A stretch of DNA of 64,000 nt from Lachnospiraceae bacterium (GCA_015056765.1 SVFQ01000004.1:124001-188000); one strand, 5' to 3'. Counted from the stretch's first letter, positions 43,288 through 52,365 are shown. Translations and numbers: made by a program. Notes: generated by a model not told the origin, from the letters alone.

Positions 43288-44286
43288 TTATTCCCCCGGG
43301 TTTACAACAGACTCTTGTACCTGAGAGTTGTCTTCTGTCTCTTGTCCCGTAGTTTCTGTCTGGAGAGTCTCCTCCGAAGCTGCAGTTTCAGACCGTATTG
43401 CCTCTCCGTCTTGTGCCTCTTCCGGACTTGGTACTGCTTCATCGCTTTGGGTGGATGCGGAACCATCAAATGAGCTGGACAATTGGTTGTAGATGCGAAT
43501 CTCTACACGTCTGTTCATCGCTCTGCCTTCCGGCGTATTATTATCTGCCACAGGAACATACTCACCACGTCCTGCATGCTTTACATTCATCGGGTCTAAC
43601 GCCGTAGTACTGATTAAATAATGAAAGACGGATAGTGCTCTGGCACTACTAAGTTCATCATTTCCTGGGAACTTCGCCGTATGAATCGGCACATTATCTG
43701 TATGTCCCTCTATCTCTATAGTACCGGTTGAGTATCTCTCTAAAACTACCCCAATACGATCCAGTACATTGTAGGATTCTTCTTTTAAATCTGCGGATCC
43801 GGAATTAAATAGCAGGGATCCACGCATGGTAAGCTGCACATACTGTGCAGTCACATCCATAGAAACATCATTTTTCAGATTTAGTTCTTCCATGGCTTCT
43901 TCTATTTTTTCTGCCAGGTCCTCGGATTGCTTCATGCCCTCCTCTTCCATGGCACTTTCTAACTGTTCCTCTTCCTGTTCTTTATTGTCTTCATTTGGAT
44001 CTTCGATAGACATATATCCGGTATTATTGATATAGTCATCCAAATCATTCAGCTGACTGATACCATTGCCAATCAGATTACCTTCGCCAATGGCAATATC
44101 GCCGGAAGTAAAAATACTGAATGTCTTCGAAAAAGATGCCGCAATCTGCTCGAACTTTTTCGCATCTACTGTAGACATAGAGAACAAAAGCACGAAGAAA
44201 CACAATAGCAAGTTCATGAGGTCGGAGAAGGTGGCCATCCAAGCCGGTGCGCCTTTCGGTGCCTCTTCTTGTTTTTTCTTAGCCAT
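43288..44286 (-). CDS. motB: Flagellar stator protein MotB
   Basis: A 332-residue MotB. GAPAWMATFSDLMNLLLCFFVLLFSMS contains the proton- or ion-carrying D22 in a single membrane helix. The plug/linker is acidic (about 80-125). The OmpA-like peptidoglycan-binding domain (about 160-270) includes EIEGHTDNVPIH and SSARALSVFHYL. A Glu/Thr/Ser-rich tail (about 275-332) is longer than usual. The start at 44286 overlaps the motA end by eight bases. Confidence 0.95.
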   Translation of the reverse strand: MAKKKQEEAPKGAPAWMATFSDLMNLLLCFFVLLFSMSTVDAKKFEQIAASFSKTFSIFTSGDIAIGEGNLIGNGISQLNDLDDYINNTGYMSIEDPNEDNKEQEEEQLESAMEEEGMKQSEDLAEKIEEAMEELNLKNDVSMDVTAQYVQLTMRGSLLFNSGSADLKEESYNVLDRIGVVLERYSTGTIEIEGHTDNVPIHTAKFPGNDELSSARALSVFHYLISTTALDPMNVKHAGRGEYVPVADNNTPEGRAMNRRVEIRIYNQLSSSFDGSASTQSDEAVPSPEEAQDGEAIRSETAASEETLQTETTGQETEDNSQVQESVVNPGE

Positions 44287-45064
44287 TTGCTTCCTCTCCT
44301 TCATCCGTTCCGATGCCGGTTCTGTCCTTAGGTGCTAAGAAGGATTTCAGTTTTTCTTCAATAACACGTGGGTTTTCACCAGCCTGAATGGATAAAAGGC
44401 CTTCAATCATAATCTCGCGGAGTACAACTTCCGCATCATTATTCACTTTTAATTTTGTGGCAACCGGCGTACAAAGCCAGTTAGCAAGTACAGAACCGTA
44501 CATGGTGGTCAAAAGGGCAACCGCCATAGCAGGTCCAATCGCACTAGGATCACTCAAGTTCTGAAGCATGTTAACCAAACCAATCAGAGTACCAATCATA
44601 CCCCAGGCAGGACCGTTGGCACCCAAAGCCTCCCAAAATCCGATATTGGCTTTGTGTCTGGTCTCCATACTGGATAATTCTGTCTCAAGGATGGCACGTA
44701 CAAGTTCAGGGTCAGTACCATCGACAACAAGAAGGATGCCTTTTTTTAGGAAGGCATCGTCTATATTACCTGCTGCTTCTTCCAAAGAAAGCAGACCTTC
44801 TTTTCTGGCCACGTTGGAAAGATTGATAATGCTACCAATCATCTCCTGAATATTGAAATTCGGTTTTTTGATGGCTAAAGTAACGGACTTCAAACCACCA
44901 ATGAAATCCGGTATTGAACTCTGCGCAAGCATGCACATCAACGCTCCACCAAACGTAATCTGGGCGGATGGCAAATCAATAAAGTTACCGATTGCGGAAA
45001 AACCAATGGCGATAACCATCAGCGCAAAGGCTACTACCAGACCAATCAGAGTCGCTATATCCAC
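44279..45064 (-). CDS. motA: Flagellar stator protein MotA
   Basis: A 261-residue MotA with four membrane segments and the large cytoplasmic loop; LEAAGNIDDAFLKKGILLVVDGTD and NGPAWGMIGTLIGLVNMLQNL are conserved stretches. Start is GTG at 45062-45064 preceded by AGGTGA. It opens the second transcription unit of the fla/che locus, behind its own promoter. Confidence 0.95.
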   Translation of the reverse strand: MDIATLIGLVVAFALMVIAIGFSAIGNFIDLPSAQITFGGALMCMLAQSSIPDFIGGLKSVTLAIKKPNFNIQEMIGSIINLSNVARKEGLLSLEEAAGNIDDAFLKKGILLVVDGTDPELVRAILETELSSMETRHKANIGFWEALGANGPAWGMIGTLIGLVNMLQNLSDPSAIGPAMAVALLTTMYGSVLANWLCTPVATKLKVNNDAEVVLREIMIEGLLSIQAGENPRVIEEKLKSFLAPKDRTGIGTDEGEEANG

Positions 45065-45097
45065 GATCTATCACCTAGTTCCTTTTAGTAGTTTCTA

Positions 45098-45137
45098 TCG
45101 TAAGGGCATACTTCTACTAACATAAAACACCTTACGA
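45098..45137 (-). other. Stem-loop at the 5' end of the motA message
   Basis: TCGTAAGG and CCTTACGA (45130-45137 and 45098-45105) form a perfect 8-bp stem with a 24-base loop, beginning at the expected start point. It may stabilise the long message; no known RNA class recognised. Confidence 0.45.
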
Positions 45138-45141
45138 AACA

Positions 45142-45170
45142 ATTTTACAAAATTTTAGGTGCCTTGTCTA
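45142..45170 (-). promoter_or_regulatory. Candidate sigma-A promoter for the motA-sigD half of the locus
   Basis: TAGACA (45165-45170), 17-bp spacer, TAAAAT (45142-45147), minus strand; start near 45136. It lies directly downstream of two terminators after flgE. Confidence 0.5.
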
Positions 45171-45171
45171 C

Positions 45172-45255
45172 TTACATTTCCCCTATTCCTGCTAAATTTT
45201 TCATAAATTTCATAAATTGTTTTTCGCATTGCGACAAATCTGTAAAACCATGCAT
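45172..45255 (-). CDS. Possible 27-residue small ORF between flgE and motA
   Basis: ATG at 45253-45255 with GCAGG five bases upstream opens a frame MHGFTDLSQCEKQFMKFMKN ending GIGEM, stop at 45172-45174. It lies where many Firmicutes carry flbD but shows no similarity to it. The 314-bp region 45065-45378 otherwise holds two terminators, a promoter and the motA leader. Coding status is uncertain. Confidence 0.25.
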   Translation of the reverse strand: MHGFTDLSQCEKQFMKFMKNLAGIGEM

Positions 45256-45264
45256 AAAACCTGC

Positions 45265-45290
45265 AAAAAATTTATTTCAGATGAAATAAA
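45265..45290 (-). terminator. Second tandem terminator after flgE
   Basis: Minus strand TTTATTTC-ATCT-GAAATAAA stem (45271-45290) followed by six U's (45265-45270). Confidence 0.6.
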
Positions 45291-45300
45291 AAAGATACAG

Positions 45301-45330
45301 AAAACCAGGTAAGTTTTCCTTACCTGGTTT
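45301..45330 (-). terminator. First tandem terminator after flgE
   Basis: Minus strand AAACCAGGTAAG-GAAAA-CTTACCTGGTTT: a perfect 12-bp stem followed by TCTG and, after a few bases, six U's. Confidence 0.7.
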
Positions 45331-45378
45331 AGTTTGACAGTTATATGTTTGTAGCTTTAGCAAAGAGGCACTCTCTTA

Positions 45379-46782
45379 TTATCTCTTCAAGTTTACAAGT
45401 TCTTCCAACATCGTATCGGATACTGTAATGATACGGCTATTTGCCTGGAAACCACGCTGGGTTACAATCATAGTGGTAAGCTCATTGGATAAGTCTACGT
45501 TGGACATTTCCAATTCACCTGTGGTGAAGTAACCACCATCTGCTGTTACGTCTACACCGATACCATCGAATTCACCGGAGTTCTGAGACTGTTTGTACAG
45601 GTTATCACCTGTTTTCTCAAGACCCATAGCATTTGCAAAGTTTGCTGCTGCAATCTGACCAAGGAGTCTACTCTGACCATTATCATAAGTTGCGTAGATA
45701 CTACCGTTGTTGGTGATGGAAACACCGGTCATTTCACCGGTCTTACGGCCTCTACCTGCACCTGCTGTATACTTGCCGGATTTTTCATTTCCGCTGGCTC
45801 CTGCTGTAAGAGCAACGGTAGAAGCGCCATCGTTATTTACGTTGCTGACGCTGGAAAAATCAATTTCAACATCAGAAAAGTTTACCTGAGATGCTGTATC
45901 TGTTCCATTATCAAAATCAAGTACAATCGTATCGGACAAGGTGGTAGATGGTGTCACATTACCATCGATGCCGATAAACTGACCATTGGATTTATTGAAG
46001 TGTATATACAGATTCTGTACCGTTGCACCATTAATCTGTGCATTTGGGTTTGTCTGAATGGCTGTACCTTTTTCATCTACGATGGATTCCAATTTCAGTG
46101 CATAAGTTCCCTGCTCCGCAATACCATTAGAGCTTACAGAAAACTTAGCTGTATAACTATAGCCTAATTTATCATAAAACTTTAAGTTGATTGCTTTACC
46201 AGCCTGGCTAGTAACATTGGTATCATTTCGATCAATAATACCGGATGCATAAGAAAGTGTAGTAGCTTCTGCAGGGTATGTACTGAAGGTCTTGCTCATT
46301 ATCTGCAACGGCTGTACATTATCTTGTTTAATGGTGTTAGGGTCATCTGGGTCTGTCAGCCATCCCATTACGTTATAACCGTTGGAGGACATAACCAGGT
46401 TACCTGCAGCATCTACAGCGAAGGAACCATCTCTGGTAAATAAAGTATCGCTACCGTCGCTTACTACGAAGAAGGATTCACCAGTAATATAAATATCAAA
46501 TGGGTTGTTGGTGGTCTGAGCTGCACCAGCCTGTGTAATAGCTGTGGTGATAGCTGCTGTCTTAGAACCAAGACCGATCTGGCGTGCATTCACACCACCG
46601 GTACCTGTTGCGGCATTCGGGCCGGAAGCGGCGCTTGTGGTCTGATACAGCATATCAGAAAAGTTCATAGATTGGAATTTGTAGCCAACAGTGTTAACGT
46701 TGGCGATGTTGTTACCGATTACGTCCATTCTGGTTTGGTGGGTACGAAGGCCCGCAACGCCAGAATAAAGTGATCTCATCAT
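45379..46782 (-). CDS. flgE: Flagellar hook protein FlgE
   Basis: A 467-residue hook protein. N-terminal rod/hook motif MRSLYSGVAGLRTHQTRMDVIGNNIANVNTVGYK and the C-terminal NVDLSNELTTMIVTQRGFQANSRIITVSDTMLEELVNLKR pack into the coiled-coil core; the middle is surface exposed and Thr/Asn/Ser rich. Start 46782 is nine bases after AGGAGG; an in-frame ATG at 46824 lies in the upstream hairpin. flgF/flgG, flgK, flgL and filament genes are not in the window. Confidence 0.95.
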   Translation of the reverse strand: MMRSLYSGVAGLRTHQTRMDVIGNNIANVNTVGYKFQSMNFSDMLYQTTSAASGPNAATGTGGVNARQIGLGSKTAAITTAITQAGAAQTTNNPFDIYITGESFFVVSDGSDTLFTRDGSFAVDAAGNLVMSSNGYNVMGWLTDPDDPNTIKQDNVQPLQIMSKTFSTYPAEATTLSYASGIIDRNDTNVTSQAGKAINLKFYDKLGYSYTAKFSVSSNGIAEQGTYALKLESIVDEKGTAIQTNPNAQINGATVQNLYIHFNKSNGQFIGIDGNVTPSTTLSDTIVLDFDNGTDTASQVNFSDVEIDFSSVSNVNNDGASTVALTAGASGNEKSGKYTAGAGRGRKTGEMTGVSITNNGSIYATYDNGQSRLLGQIAAANFANAMGLEKTGDNLYKQSQNSGEFDGIGVDVTADGGYFTTGELEMSNVDLSNELTTMIVTQRGFQANSRIITVSDTMLEELVNLKR

Positions 46783-46814
46783 AAGGCATTTCCTCCTAAA
46801 TTTTGCGGAGCGAT

Positions 46815-46861
46815 CCTTTCTCATCCCTTCTGTCAGTCGGGGATGTTAGCCTCCTGAAAGG
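46815..46861 (-). promoter_or_regulatory. Structured element between the TIGR02530 gene and flgE
   Basis: Minus strand: CCTTTC (46856-46861) pairs with GAAAGG (46815-46820) and CATCCC (46840-46845) with GGGATG (46822-46827), leaving a 10-base internal loop that contains AGGAGG and a 12-base apical loop. No U tract follows, so it is not a terminator. It could set flgE message stability or translation. Confidence 0.45.
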
Positions 46862-46869
46862 TCCGGCTA

Positions 46870-47265
46870 TTATGCAATGACTGCTCCATCAATGTTTGTA
46901 AAAATATTTTCTGCTGTAGATGTGGCATCCATAGCCGTTACTACAGTCTGACTCGGTACATTCATGATAAATGCTAGTTCATCCATCAGTACCAGTGAGT
47001 CTTTGATTCCCTTCTGGGATGCTCTATCGGCTGCATCCTGCAGTCTCTGCATCTGTCCTGTGGTCAATTCGATGTTTCTGGTCTCTAATCTGCTGGCTGC
47101 ATGCTTAGAGAAGTGCACCTTTTGATTTCCGGAAGCCTTATCCAAGGCTTCACGGAAACTCATAGAACCTTCTTTAGCGACATTCAGATTCGCCTTCTGA
47201 GGTTTGTTTAAATATTGACCTTGTACTTGTTCAAGAGAAAGGAAACCGCTTTTGTCTAACATCAT
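46870..47265 (-). CDS. Flagellar operon protein (TIGR02530 type)
   Basis: A 131-residue protein matching the TIGR02530 flagellar operon proteins of Firmicutes by its core HFSKHAASRLETRNIELTTGQMQRLQDAADRASQKGIKDSLVLMDELAFIMNVPSQTVVTAM. Function is not established; it regularly sits between flgD and flgE, as here. Cytoplasmic, with a basic N-terminal half. Confidence 0.9.
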   Translation of the reverse strand: MMLDKSGFLSLEQVQGQYLNKPQKANLNVAKEGSMSFREALDKASGNQKVHFSKHAASRLETRNIELTTGQMQRLQDAADRASQKGIKDSLVLMDELAFIMNVPSQTVVTAMDATSTAENIFTNIDGAVIA

Positions 47266-47285
47266 GGTCTTTCTCCTTTCCGGCT

Positions 47286-48137
47286 TTACTCTCCCTGGTC
47301 CTCAAGTAAAGCATCTACTTGTTCATCACTCACATTATTTGTATCGGATGATGTACTCTCAGAGTTAACCCCTGATGCAGAATTTTGTGCTGCATTTTCA
47401 GCATCGCTGATTGTAGCTTCTGCAGTGTGCTCTGTAGTTTGTTCCTCCTGCTGAGCTGCCGCTTTAGCCGCTTCCTCTGCTGCTAGTTTTGCATCAGTCT
47501 CTTCCTTGATTTTTAAGAGTTCATCGATACGTTCTAAGTACTTCTCAAGAGATTTCACCACATCATCCGTGACAAAGCTCTTTTCGTAATCAGTGAATCC
47601 TTCGTATTCCTTCTTCAGGTTCATAACGGCATCTTTGTAACTTAAGTCCAAAGAGCCCAGTGCAGGGAGTTTTGTCAGTTTACTACCCCATGCATAAACT
47701 TTATCATAGGCATCCAGGTAGGTATTATCCACCACGTTGTACAAATCAGCCAAGTCATATAAATCCCCGTTAATGGAAAGATACGCTTTATTGCCTTCGT
47801 AAGTGACATAGTCTACCCTACCTTGGATTACGGAAGCATTTTCCGCAGAAGATCCGCTCACCTTCATGACTACTGTCTTACCTACCAAAGTGGATGCTCT
47901 GGACAAATCATAGCTACTGGCCATATTCTGCATCTGTTCCAATTCAGAGAAAGTAGCATACTGAGAAACCCATTCTGTATTGCTGGTAGGTTCCAGAGGA
48001 TCCTGGTTCTGTACTTCAGCAACCAAAAGCTGCAGGAAAGTATCCTCCCCCATACCGCTTTTGGTATTTTTCTCCATGGACTTCTGAGAAGCGGATTTTA
48101 CAAGTTCCCCATCTCTGATTTCTTGAATTAAAGCCAT
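47286..48137 (-). CDS. flgD: Hook assembly protein FlgD
   Basis: A 283-residue hook scaffolding protein. The N-terminal FlgD signature is clear (GEDTFLQLLVAEVQNQDPLEPTSNTEWVSQYATFSELEQMQNM, about 31-73), followed by a small beta domain. The C-terminal ~110 residues form a helical, acidic Ala/Glu/Ser/Thr-rich extension (about 170-283), roughly doubling the length of short Bacillus-type FlgD. Needed for hook subunit polymerisation. Confidence 0.92.
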   Translation of the reverse strand: MALIQEIRDGELVKSASQKSMEKNTKSGMGEDTFLQLLVAEVQNQDPLEPTSNTEWVSQYATFSELEQMQNMASSYDLSRASTLVGKTVVMKVSGSSAENASVIQGRVDYVTYEGNKAYLSINGDLYDLADLYNVVDNTYLDAYDKVYAWGSKLTKLPALGSLDLSYKDAVMNLKKEYEGFTDYEKSFVTDDVVKSLEKYLERIDELLKIKEETDAKLAAEEAAKAAAQQEEQTTEHTAEATISDAENAAQNSASGVNSESTSSDTNNVSDEQVDALLEDQGE

Positions 48138-48148
48138 ATCGTTCTCCT

Positions 48149-49588
48149 TTATGCCGTATAGTCAACAGTACCGCCCTTTGCCTGCATCATTTCTGCCGTC
48201 AGCTTATCCTCTCCTGTCAGCGCATCCAGTATAGCCGGATCATCTGCCAGTAAAGATAAATCGATTTTACGTGGGCGTTTTTTCTGACCACCAAACTCCT
48301 TGTTTTGACCGTTCTCGCCTTCACCGGCAAAGCCCTGTCTTTCATCCCTGAAGGATGTGGCCACATTGACTTCTACTGCTTCCACTTTAATTCCCTGGTC
48401 TTCCAAAGCTTGACGTAAATCCAAAATCTGGCTCTGAATCACAGCTCTCACATTTTCATTCTGTGTGGTAAACTGTGCTGTCATAACGCCTTCTTTAGAT
48501 GTCAGGGAAATATGCAAGGTACCCAGGTGTTCCGGATTCAGCTGCATGGTAAGTTCCGTCATATCCTGTGTTGCCTGCATACGCATGTAATCTGTAATCT
48601 GTTCCATCACCTCAGTTGCACTTGGCATCATTGGCGTAGACACCTTATCAAGTCCGAATCCTTCTGCCACTTGATTCAGTGGATTCTGTGCAAAAAGGTT
48701 TGCTGCAAAAGGATTCTCACCACGGGTGTTCCCATGTAATTCTTTTTGATCTAATTTTGTCTCTTTTACAATCTGGAGATGAGAAAGAGAGAGAGACTCC
48801 TCTTCCTGACCCATAGACAGATTCTGTAATGGCGTTACTTCTTCGTATTTTGGTGCATCCACTTGCTTTGTAGTATCTGCATTCATCTGCACCACCAGAT
48901 TTTCCTCTACGGGAGATACGTTTGCATCCCTTGTAAGGACCTGATCCATACGAGTAATAATCTCGCTCATTACTTCTTCATTCAGGTTTGTTAGGTCCTG
49001 CGCTTCTAACAGAACATCTTCAGCATTCTGTAACACATCCTGTACCTGAGTGTAAAAGTTTTCATCCGTCAGTAATAAGTTCTTTGCGTCATCCCCTTTG
49101 ATACTTGCCATCAATTCTTGAATGCTTTCCGGTTTTAATAAATCCGTTAAATTCATATCAAGTTCTTCCAGGCTTTGGATGACTTGCTGTGGCTCTACTT
49201 CCAAGATTTCAGCAACCTGCTGCAGAATCTGCATAGCCCCTTGCGCTAAAACGCTCATGGCTTCTTCGATTTGCGCATCCGTGACTTCACTTGGTTGTGC
49301 CTCAGCTACATTTTCTTGTGCTGTCTGGTTTTCTACAGGTTTTTCAGTCTTTTCTTCCGGTGACTTATTTACCTGCTTTGGTTTTTCCATATTTGCTTTC
49401 GGCTCAGTCTTCTCATTTTGAAGCTTTGTGCCTTCTTGCTTTAGTTCCTGGCCTTGACTGCCGTTCTTACCGGTCTCGCTCATGGTCATGGAAAAACTCT
49501 TTCCATCAGCAACATTTGGAGCTTTCGGTTTTGCCATATTCCCGGTGAATAAGGCGCCGGCTCCAGCATTTACAGCTGATGTCGTCAT
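48149..49588 (-). CDS. fliK: Hook-length control protein FliK
   Basis: A 479-residue FliK. The N-terminal ~90 residues are Lys/Glu/Gln rich and low in complexity; a helical middle follows; the C-terminal Flg_hook domain (MTELTMQLNPEHLGTLHISLTSKEGVMTAQFTTQNENVRAVIQSQILDLRQALEDQGIKVEAVEVNV, about 345-415) acts on FlhB. Length is large, as FliK varies widely. AAAGGAGG precedes the start. Confidence 0.9.
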   Translation of the reverse strand: MTTSAVNAGAGALFTGNMAKPKAPNVADGKSFSMTMSETGKNGSQGQELKQEGTKLQNEKTEPKANMEKPKQVNKSPEEKTEKPVENQTAQENVAEAQPSEVTDAQIEEAMSVLAQGAMQILQQVAEILEVEPQQVIQSLEELDMNLTDLLKPESIQELMASIKGDDAKNLLLTDENFYTQVQDVLQNAEDVLLEAQDLTNLNEEVMSEIITRMDQVLTRDANVSPVEENLVVQMNADTTKQVDAPKYEEVTPLQNLSMGQEEESLSLSHLQIVKETKLDQKELHGNTRGENPFAANLFAQNPLNQVAEGFGLDKVSTPMMPSATEVMEQITDYMRMQATQDMTELTMQLNPEHLGTLHISLTSKEGVMTAQFTTQNENVRAVIQSQILDLRQALEDQGIKVEAVEVNVATSFRDERQGFAGEGENGQNKEFGGQKKRPRKIDLSLLADDPAILDALTGEDKLTAEMMQAKGGTVDYTA

Positions 49589-49670
49589 AGACTTCCTCCT
49601 TTTCCGATGATTGCGTAAAGCATACTAGTCCTTACGCTATCCTTTATTTCGGCAAAGGAGGAAAAAAACT

Positions 49671-50540
49671 TTAGTCCGGATCCATAATTTTTGTAACTTT
49701 CGCAGCAGTTTCTTCGTCCATCTCTGCTAAGATCTTTCCTCTGGCGTCGCTTTCCATATTTTCCAGGATTTTAGCCACAAGATTCAAATCCCCTGTCATG
49801 GTATTGAAAATATCTGCAGCGTCTTTTGGTTTCATAGCCGAGTAAGCTGCCACATAGTCTGTAATTTCTTGACTGAGCTCTTCTTCCTGCACCACCTGGC
49901 TATATAAAAACTGTGCATTGGTCGGGTCGATTTCTTCATAGTACTTACGGTACTCATCTGCTCCCGGTCCTTTTTCAGAATAAATCACTTCCTGGTAAAA
50001 CTCTGTACGAATACGTTCGAATTCTACCTGTTGATTTTCAAAAGTTTTTAAACGTTCCACTTCTGCCTTTAACTGGGCAAGTTCATCATCTTCCGAAAGT
50101 TTCTGGCTTTGCACGTTTTCTAACTGTTGCTCTAAGGATCGGATTTGAATCACCGCATCTTTCAGATTCGTATATCCATCCACGTTATCAGAATCTCCGC
50201 CAACCCCAGGGGTATCATCAGGAAGGATGCGGTTAATCACCGGCACGTCCTTCAGTAATGGTCTCAGGATGTTAGAGCCGATACCACCCACATCCAATTT
50301 TACTAATACAGCCAAGATTGCAAGCCATACTACAATAATCAAGATGGTTACTAAAAACACCGGCAATCCACCCGGTTCCTCATCCTCGTCTAACTCATCT
50401 TCCTGTGCAGCAAGTTCTTTTGCCTTCTTTTTCGCTTCTTTTCTTTGGTTTTTCTGCTCTGCAATCAGCTTTTTCTTTTCTTCTTTAATTCGCTTCTTTT
50501 CTGCTTCTTTTTCAAGCTGCTCTTTGCTTTTTTCTGCCAT
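49671..50540 (-). CDS. MotE/MgtE-N-type flagellar membrane protein
   Basis: A 289-residue protein: a basic coiled-coil N-terminus (about 1-55), one membrane segment (LPVFLVTILIIVVWLAILAVLVKL), a second coiled coil (about 115-170) and a C-terminal MgtE-N-like helical domain (about 195-285, AMKPKDAADIFNTMTGDLNLVAKILENMESDARGKILAEMDEETAAKVTKIM). In Bacillus this is the YlxF position between fliJ and fliK; MotE in Sinorhizobium is a MotC chaperone, so the exact role here is uncertain. Start 50540 follows GGAG. Confidence 0.82.
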   Translation of the reverse strand: MAEKSKEQLEKEAEKKRIKEEKKKLIAEQKNQRKEAKKKAKELAAQEDELDEDEEPGGLPVFLVTILIIVVWLAILAVLVKLDVGGIGSNILRPLLKDVPVINRILPDDTPGVGGDSDNVDGYTNLKDAVIQIRSLEQQLENVQSQKLSEDDELAQLKAEVERLKTFENQQVEFERIRTEFYQEVIYSEKGPGADEYRKYYEEIDPTNAQFLYSQVVQEEELSQEITDYVAAYSAMKPKDAADIFNTMTGDLNLVAKILENMESDARGKILAEMDEETAAKVTKIMDPD

Positions 50541-50559
50541 AGCGCTCTCCAATTAGTGT

Positions 50560-51003
50560 TTACTGTTTCTGGCCGTAAACGTAACTTACCAGTTCGTCTA
50601 CTTCTTTACCCTCAGCTCTTTTTTCTTCTTGTAAAAAGGCTTCAAAGGCTTTTTCTTTTAGCTTTTCCTGGGTTTTTCTCTCTTGCTGCGCAAGTCTCAG
50701 TTTTTCCCGTTCTTCTTCTACTTTCGCTGTTGCTTTTTCCACTTCCAGAATCTGATTCTGTATGTATTCTTTGATGGTTTGCTGTGCAGTTGTATTTGCC
50801 CTTAGCTCTTTTACATCCAGCACGCTTTCTCGAAGCTGTCTGCCTTCTTCCAGATAAAAAGCCTGTCTTTGATACAGACCTGCCAGTTTTTCCTCTTCCT
50901 CATTTAGCGCAAGCTGCGCCAGGGAATAGGACATTTTGGCCTGCTCTTCCATCTTTAATTTGATGTTCAGGATGCTTTCCATCCGATATCGAAAACGTCC
51001 CAT
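50560..51003 (-). CDS. fliJ: Flagellar export chaperone FliJ
   Basis: A 147-residue all-helical coiled-coil protein (FRYRMESILNIKLKMEEQAKMSYSLAQLALNEEEEKLAGL). It is the central stalk of the FliHIJ ATPase complex, resembling the F1 gamma subunit. Identified by fold type, size and position after fliI. Confidence 0.88.
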   Translation of the reverse strand: MGRFRYRMESILNIKLKMEEQAKMSYSLAQLALNEEEEKLAGLYQRQAFYLEEGRQLRESVLDVKELRANTTAQQTIKEYIQNQILEVEKATAKVEEEREKLRLAQQERKTQEKLKEKAFEAFLQEEKRAEGKEVDELVSYVYGQKQ

Positions 51004-51020
51004 CCTACTTCCTTACCTGT

Positions 51021-52349
51021 TTATTGTTCCGGGAACATGGCTTCCATCTGAGCCAGCGTATCATCAAATTCCACTTTTTCATCCGTTTCCTGTAAAAGGA
51101 ATTCATTTACGGAACGGATTTTTTCAATCGCAAAATCTATATCCGGATTGGAGCCGTTTTTATAGGCGCCAATATTAATCAAATCTTCCGCTTCCTGATA
51201 AGTAGCCATTACATTTTTGATTCGGCCTGCCAGTTTTTTCTGCTGTTTCGAAGCGATAGAGCTCATGCATCTGGATATACTTTGCAGCACATCGATTGCC
51301 GGATAATGATTCTGATGTGCAAGTCTACGGTTCAATACAATATGACCATCCAAAATACCTCTGGCCGTATCCGTAATAGGTTCATTGAAATCATCACCGT
51401 CTACCAACACTGTATATAATCCGGTAATGGATCCCACTTCTGCCTTTCCTGCTCGTTCCAGTAGTTTTGGCATCTGTGCATAAACACTTGGGGGATATCC
51501 TCTGGATACCGGTGGTTCGCCACTGGCAAGTCCGATTTCTCGCTGTGCCATGGAAAAACGTGTCAGGGAGTCCATCATCAAAAGGACATCTTTTCCCTGG
51601 TCTCTAAAATACTCCGCTATCGCTGTTGCTGTCTGGGCTGCTTTTTTACGCTCCAAAGCAGTCTTATCCGAAGTAGCTACTACCACCACAGACCTAGCCA
51701 TACCTTCCGGTCCAAGGTCACGTTCAATAAACTCTCTAACCTCTCTGCCTCGCTCGCCAATCAGTGCAATCACGTTGATATCCGCTTTCGTATTTCTGGC
51801 GAACATACCCATCAAAGTAGATTTACCTACGCCTGAACCGGCAAAAATGCCAATACGCTGCCCTTTGCCAATGGTCAAAAGTCCATCCACTGCTCTAACG
51901 CCTAAAGGAAGTACCTCATCAATCATGGCTCGCTTCATGGGATCCGGCGCAGTTGCATCTACCGGATACTCTGTGTAATCCGTAAGTTCAGTTCCATCCG
52001 TAGGTCTGCCAAGACCATCTAATGCCTTACCCAAAAGGGCATCCGTCACCTTTACCATCAAGGCTTCCCCGGTATTCTCCACAATGCTACCGGATCCGAT
52101 ACCGTCTGTGGCTTCATAAGGCATAAGCTGGGTCATACCATCTTTAAAACCCACAACTTCTGCGCGAATCGCGTCTTTGTCTTCATCTATGGGATGGATC
52201 AGACACAAATCACCGATTTTAGCCTCCGGGCCTGCGGATTCAATGGTTAATCCTATCACATTAACTACCTTACCTTTTTTTGCAAAAAAGGAGTTTGTCA
52301 GGACTTCATCGTATTTATCCAGTTGTACTGCGTTTAAATCAAATCCCAC
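51021..52349 (-). CDS. fliI: Flagellum-specific ATP synthase FliI
   Basis: A 442-residue export ATPase. Walker A GSGVGKSTLMGM (about 170-180), Walker B DVLLMMDSLTRFSMAQREI, and QYFRDQGK-type and RGYPPSVYAQMPKLLERAG segments are typical of FliI and distinguish it from F1 beta. It energises delivery of flagellar substrates to FlhA. Sits 16 bases after fliH. Confidence 0.97.
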   Translation of the reverse strand: MGFDLNAVQLDKYDEVLTNSFFAKKGKVVNVIGLTIESAGPEAKIGDLCLIHPIDEDKDAIRAEVVGFKDGMTQLMPYEATDGIGSGSIVENTGEALMVKVTDALLGKALDGLGRPTDGTELTDYTEYPVDATAPDPMKRAMIDEVLPLGVRAVDGLLTIGKGQRIGIFAGSGVGKSTLMGMFARNTKADINVIALIGERGREVREFIERDLGPEGMARSVVVVATSDKTALERKKAAQTATAIAEYFRDQGKDVLLMMDSLTRFSMAQREIGLASGEPPVSRGYPPSVYAQMPKLLERAGKAEVGSITGLYTVLVDGDDFNEPITDTARGILDGHIVLNRRLAHQNHYPAIDVLQSISRCMSSIASKQQKKLAGRIKNVMATYQEAEDLINIGAYKNGSNPDIDFAIEKIRSVNEFLLQETDEKVEFDDTLAQMEAMFPEQ

Positions 52350-52365
52350 AAGGGCTCCTTCTGCA

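Noticed and set aside
46815-46861. Cyclic di-GMP riboswitch before flgE
   Set aside because: The element lacks the conserved GEMM core and receptor-tetraloop sequences; only generic nested stems are present.
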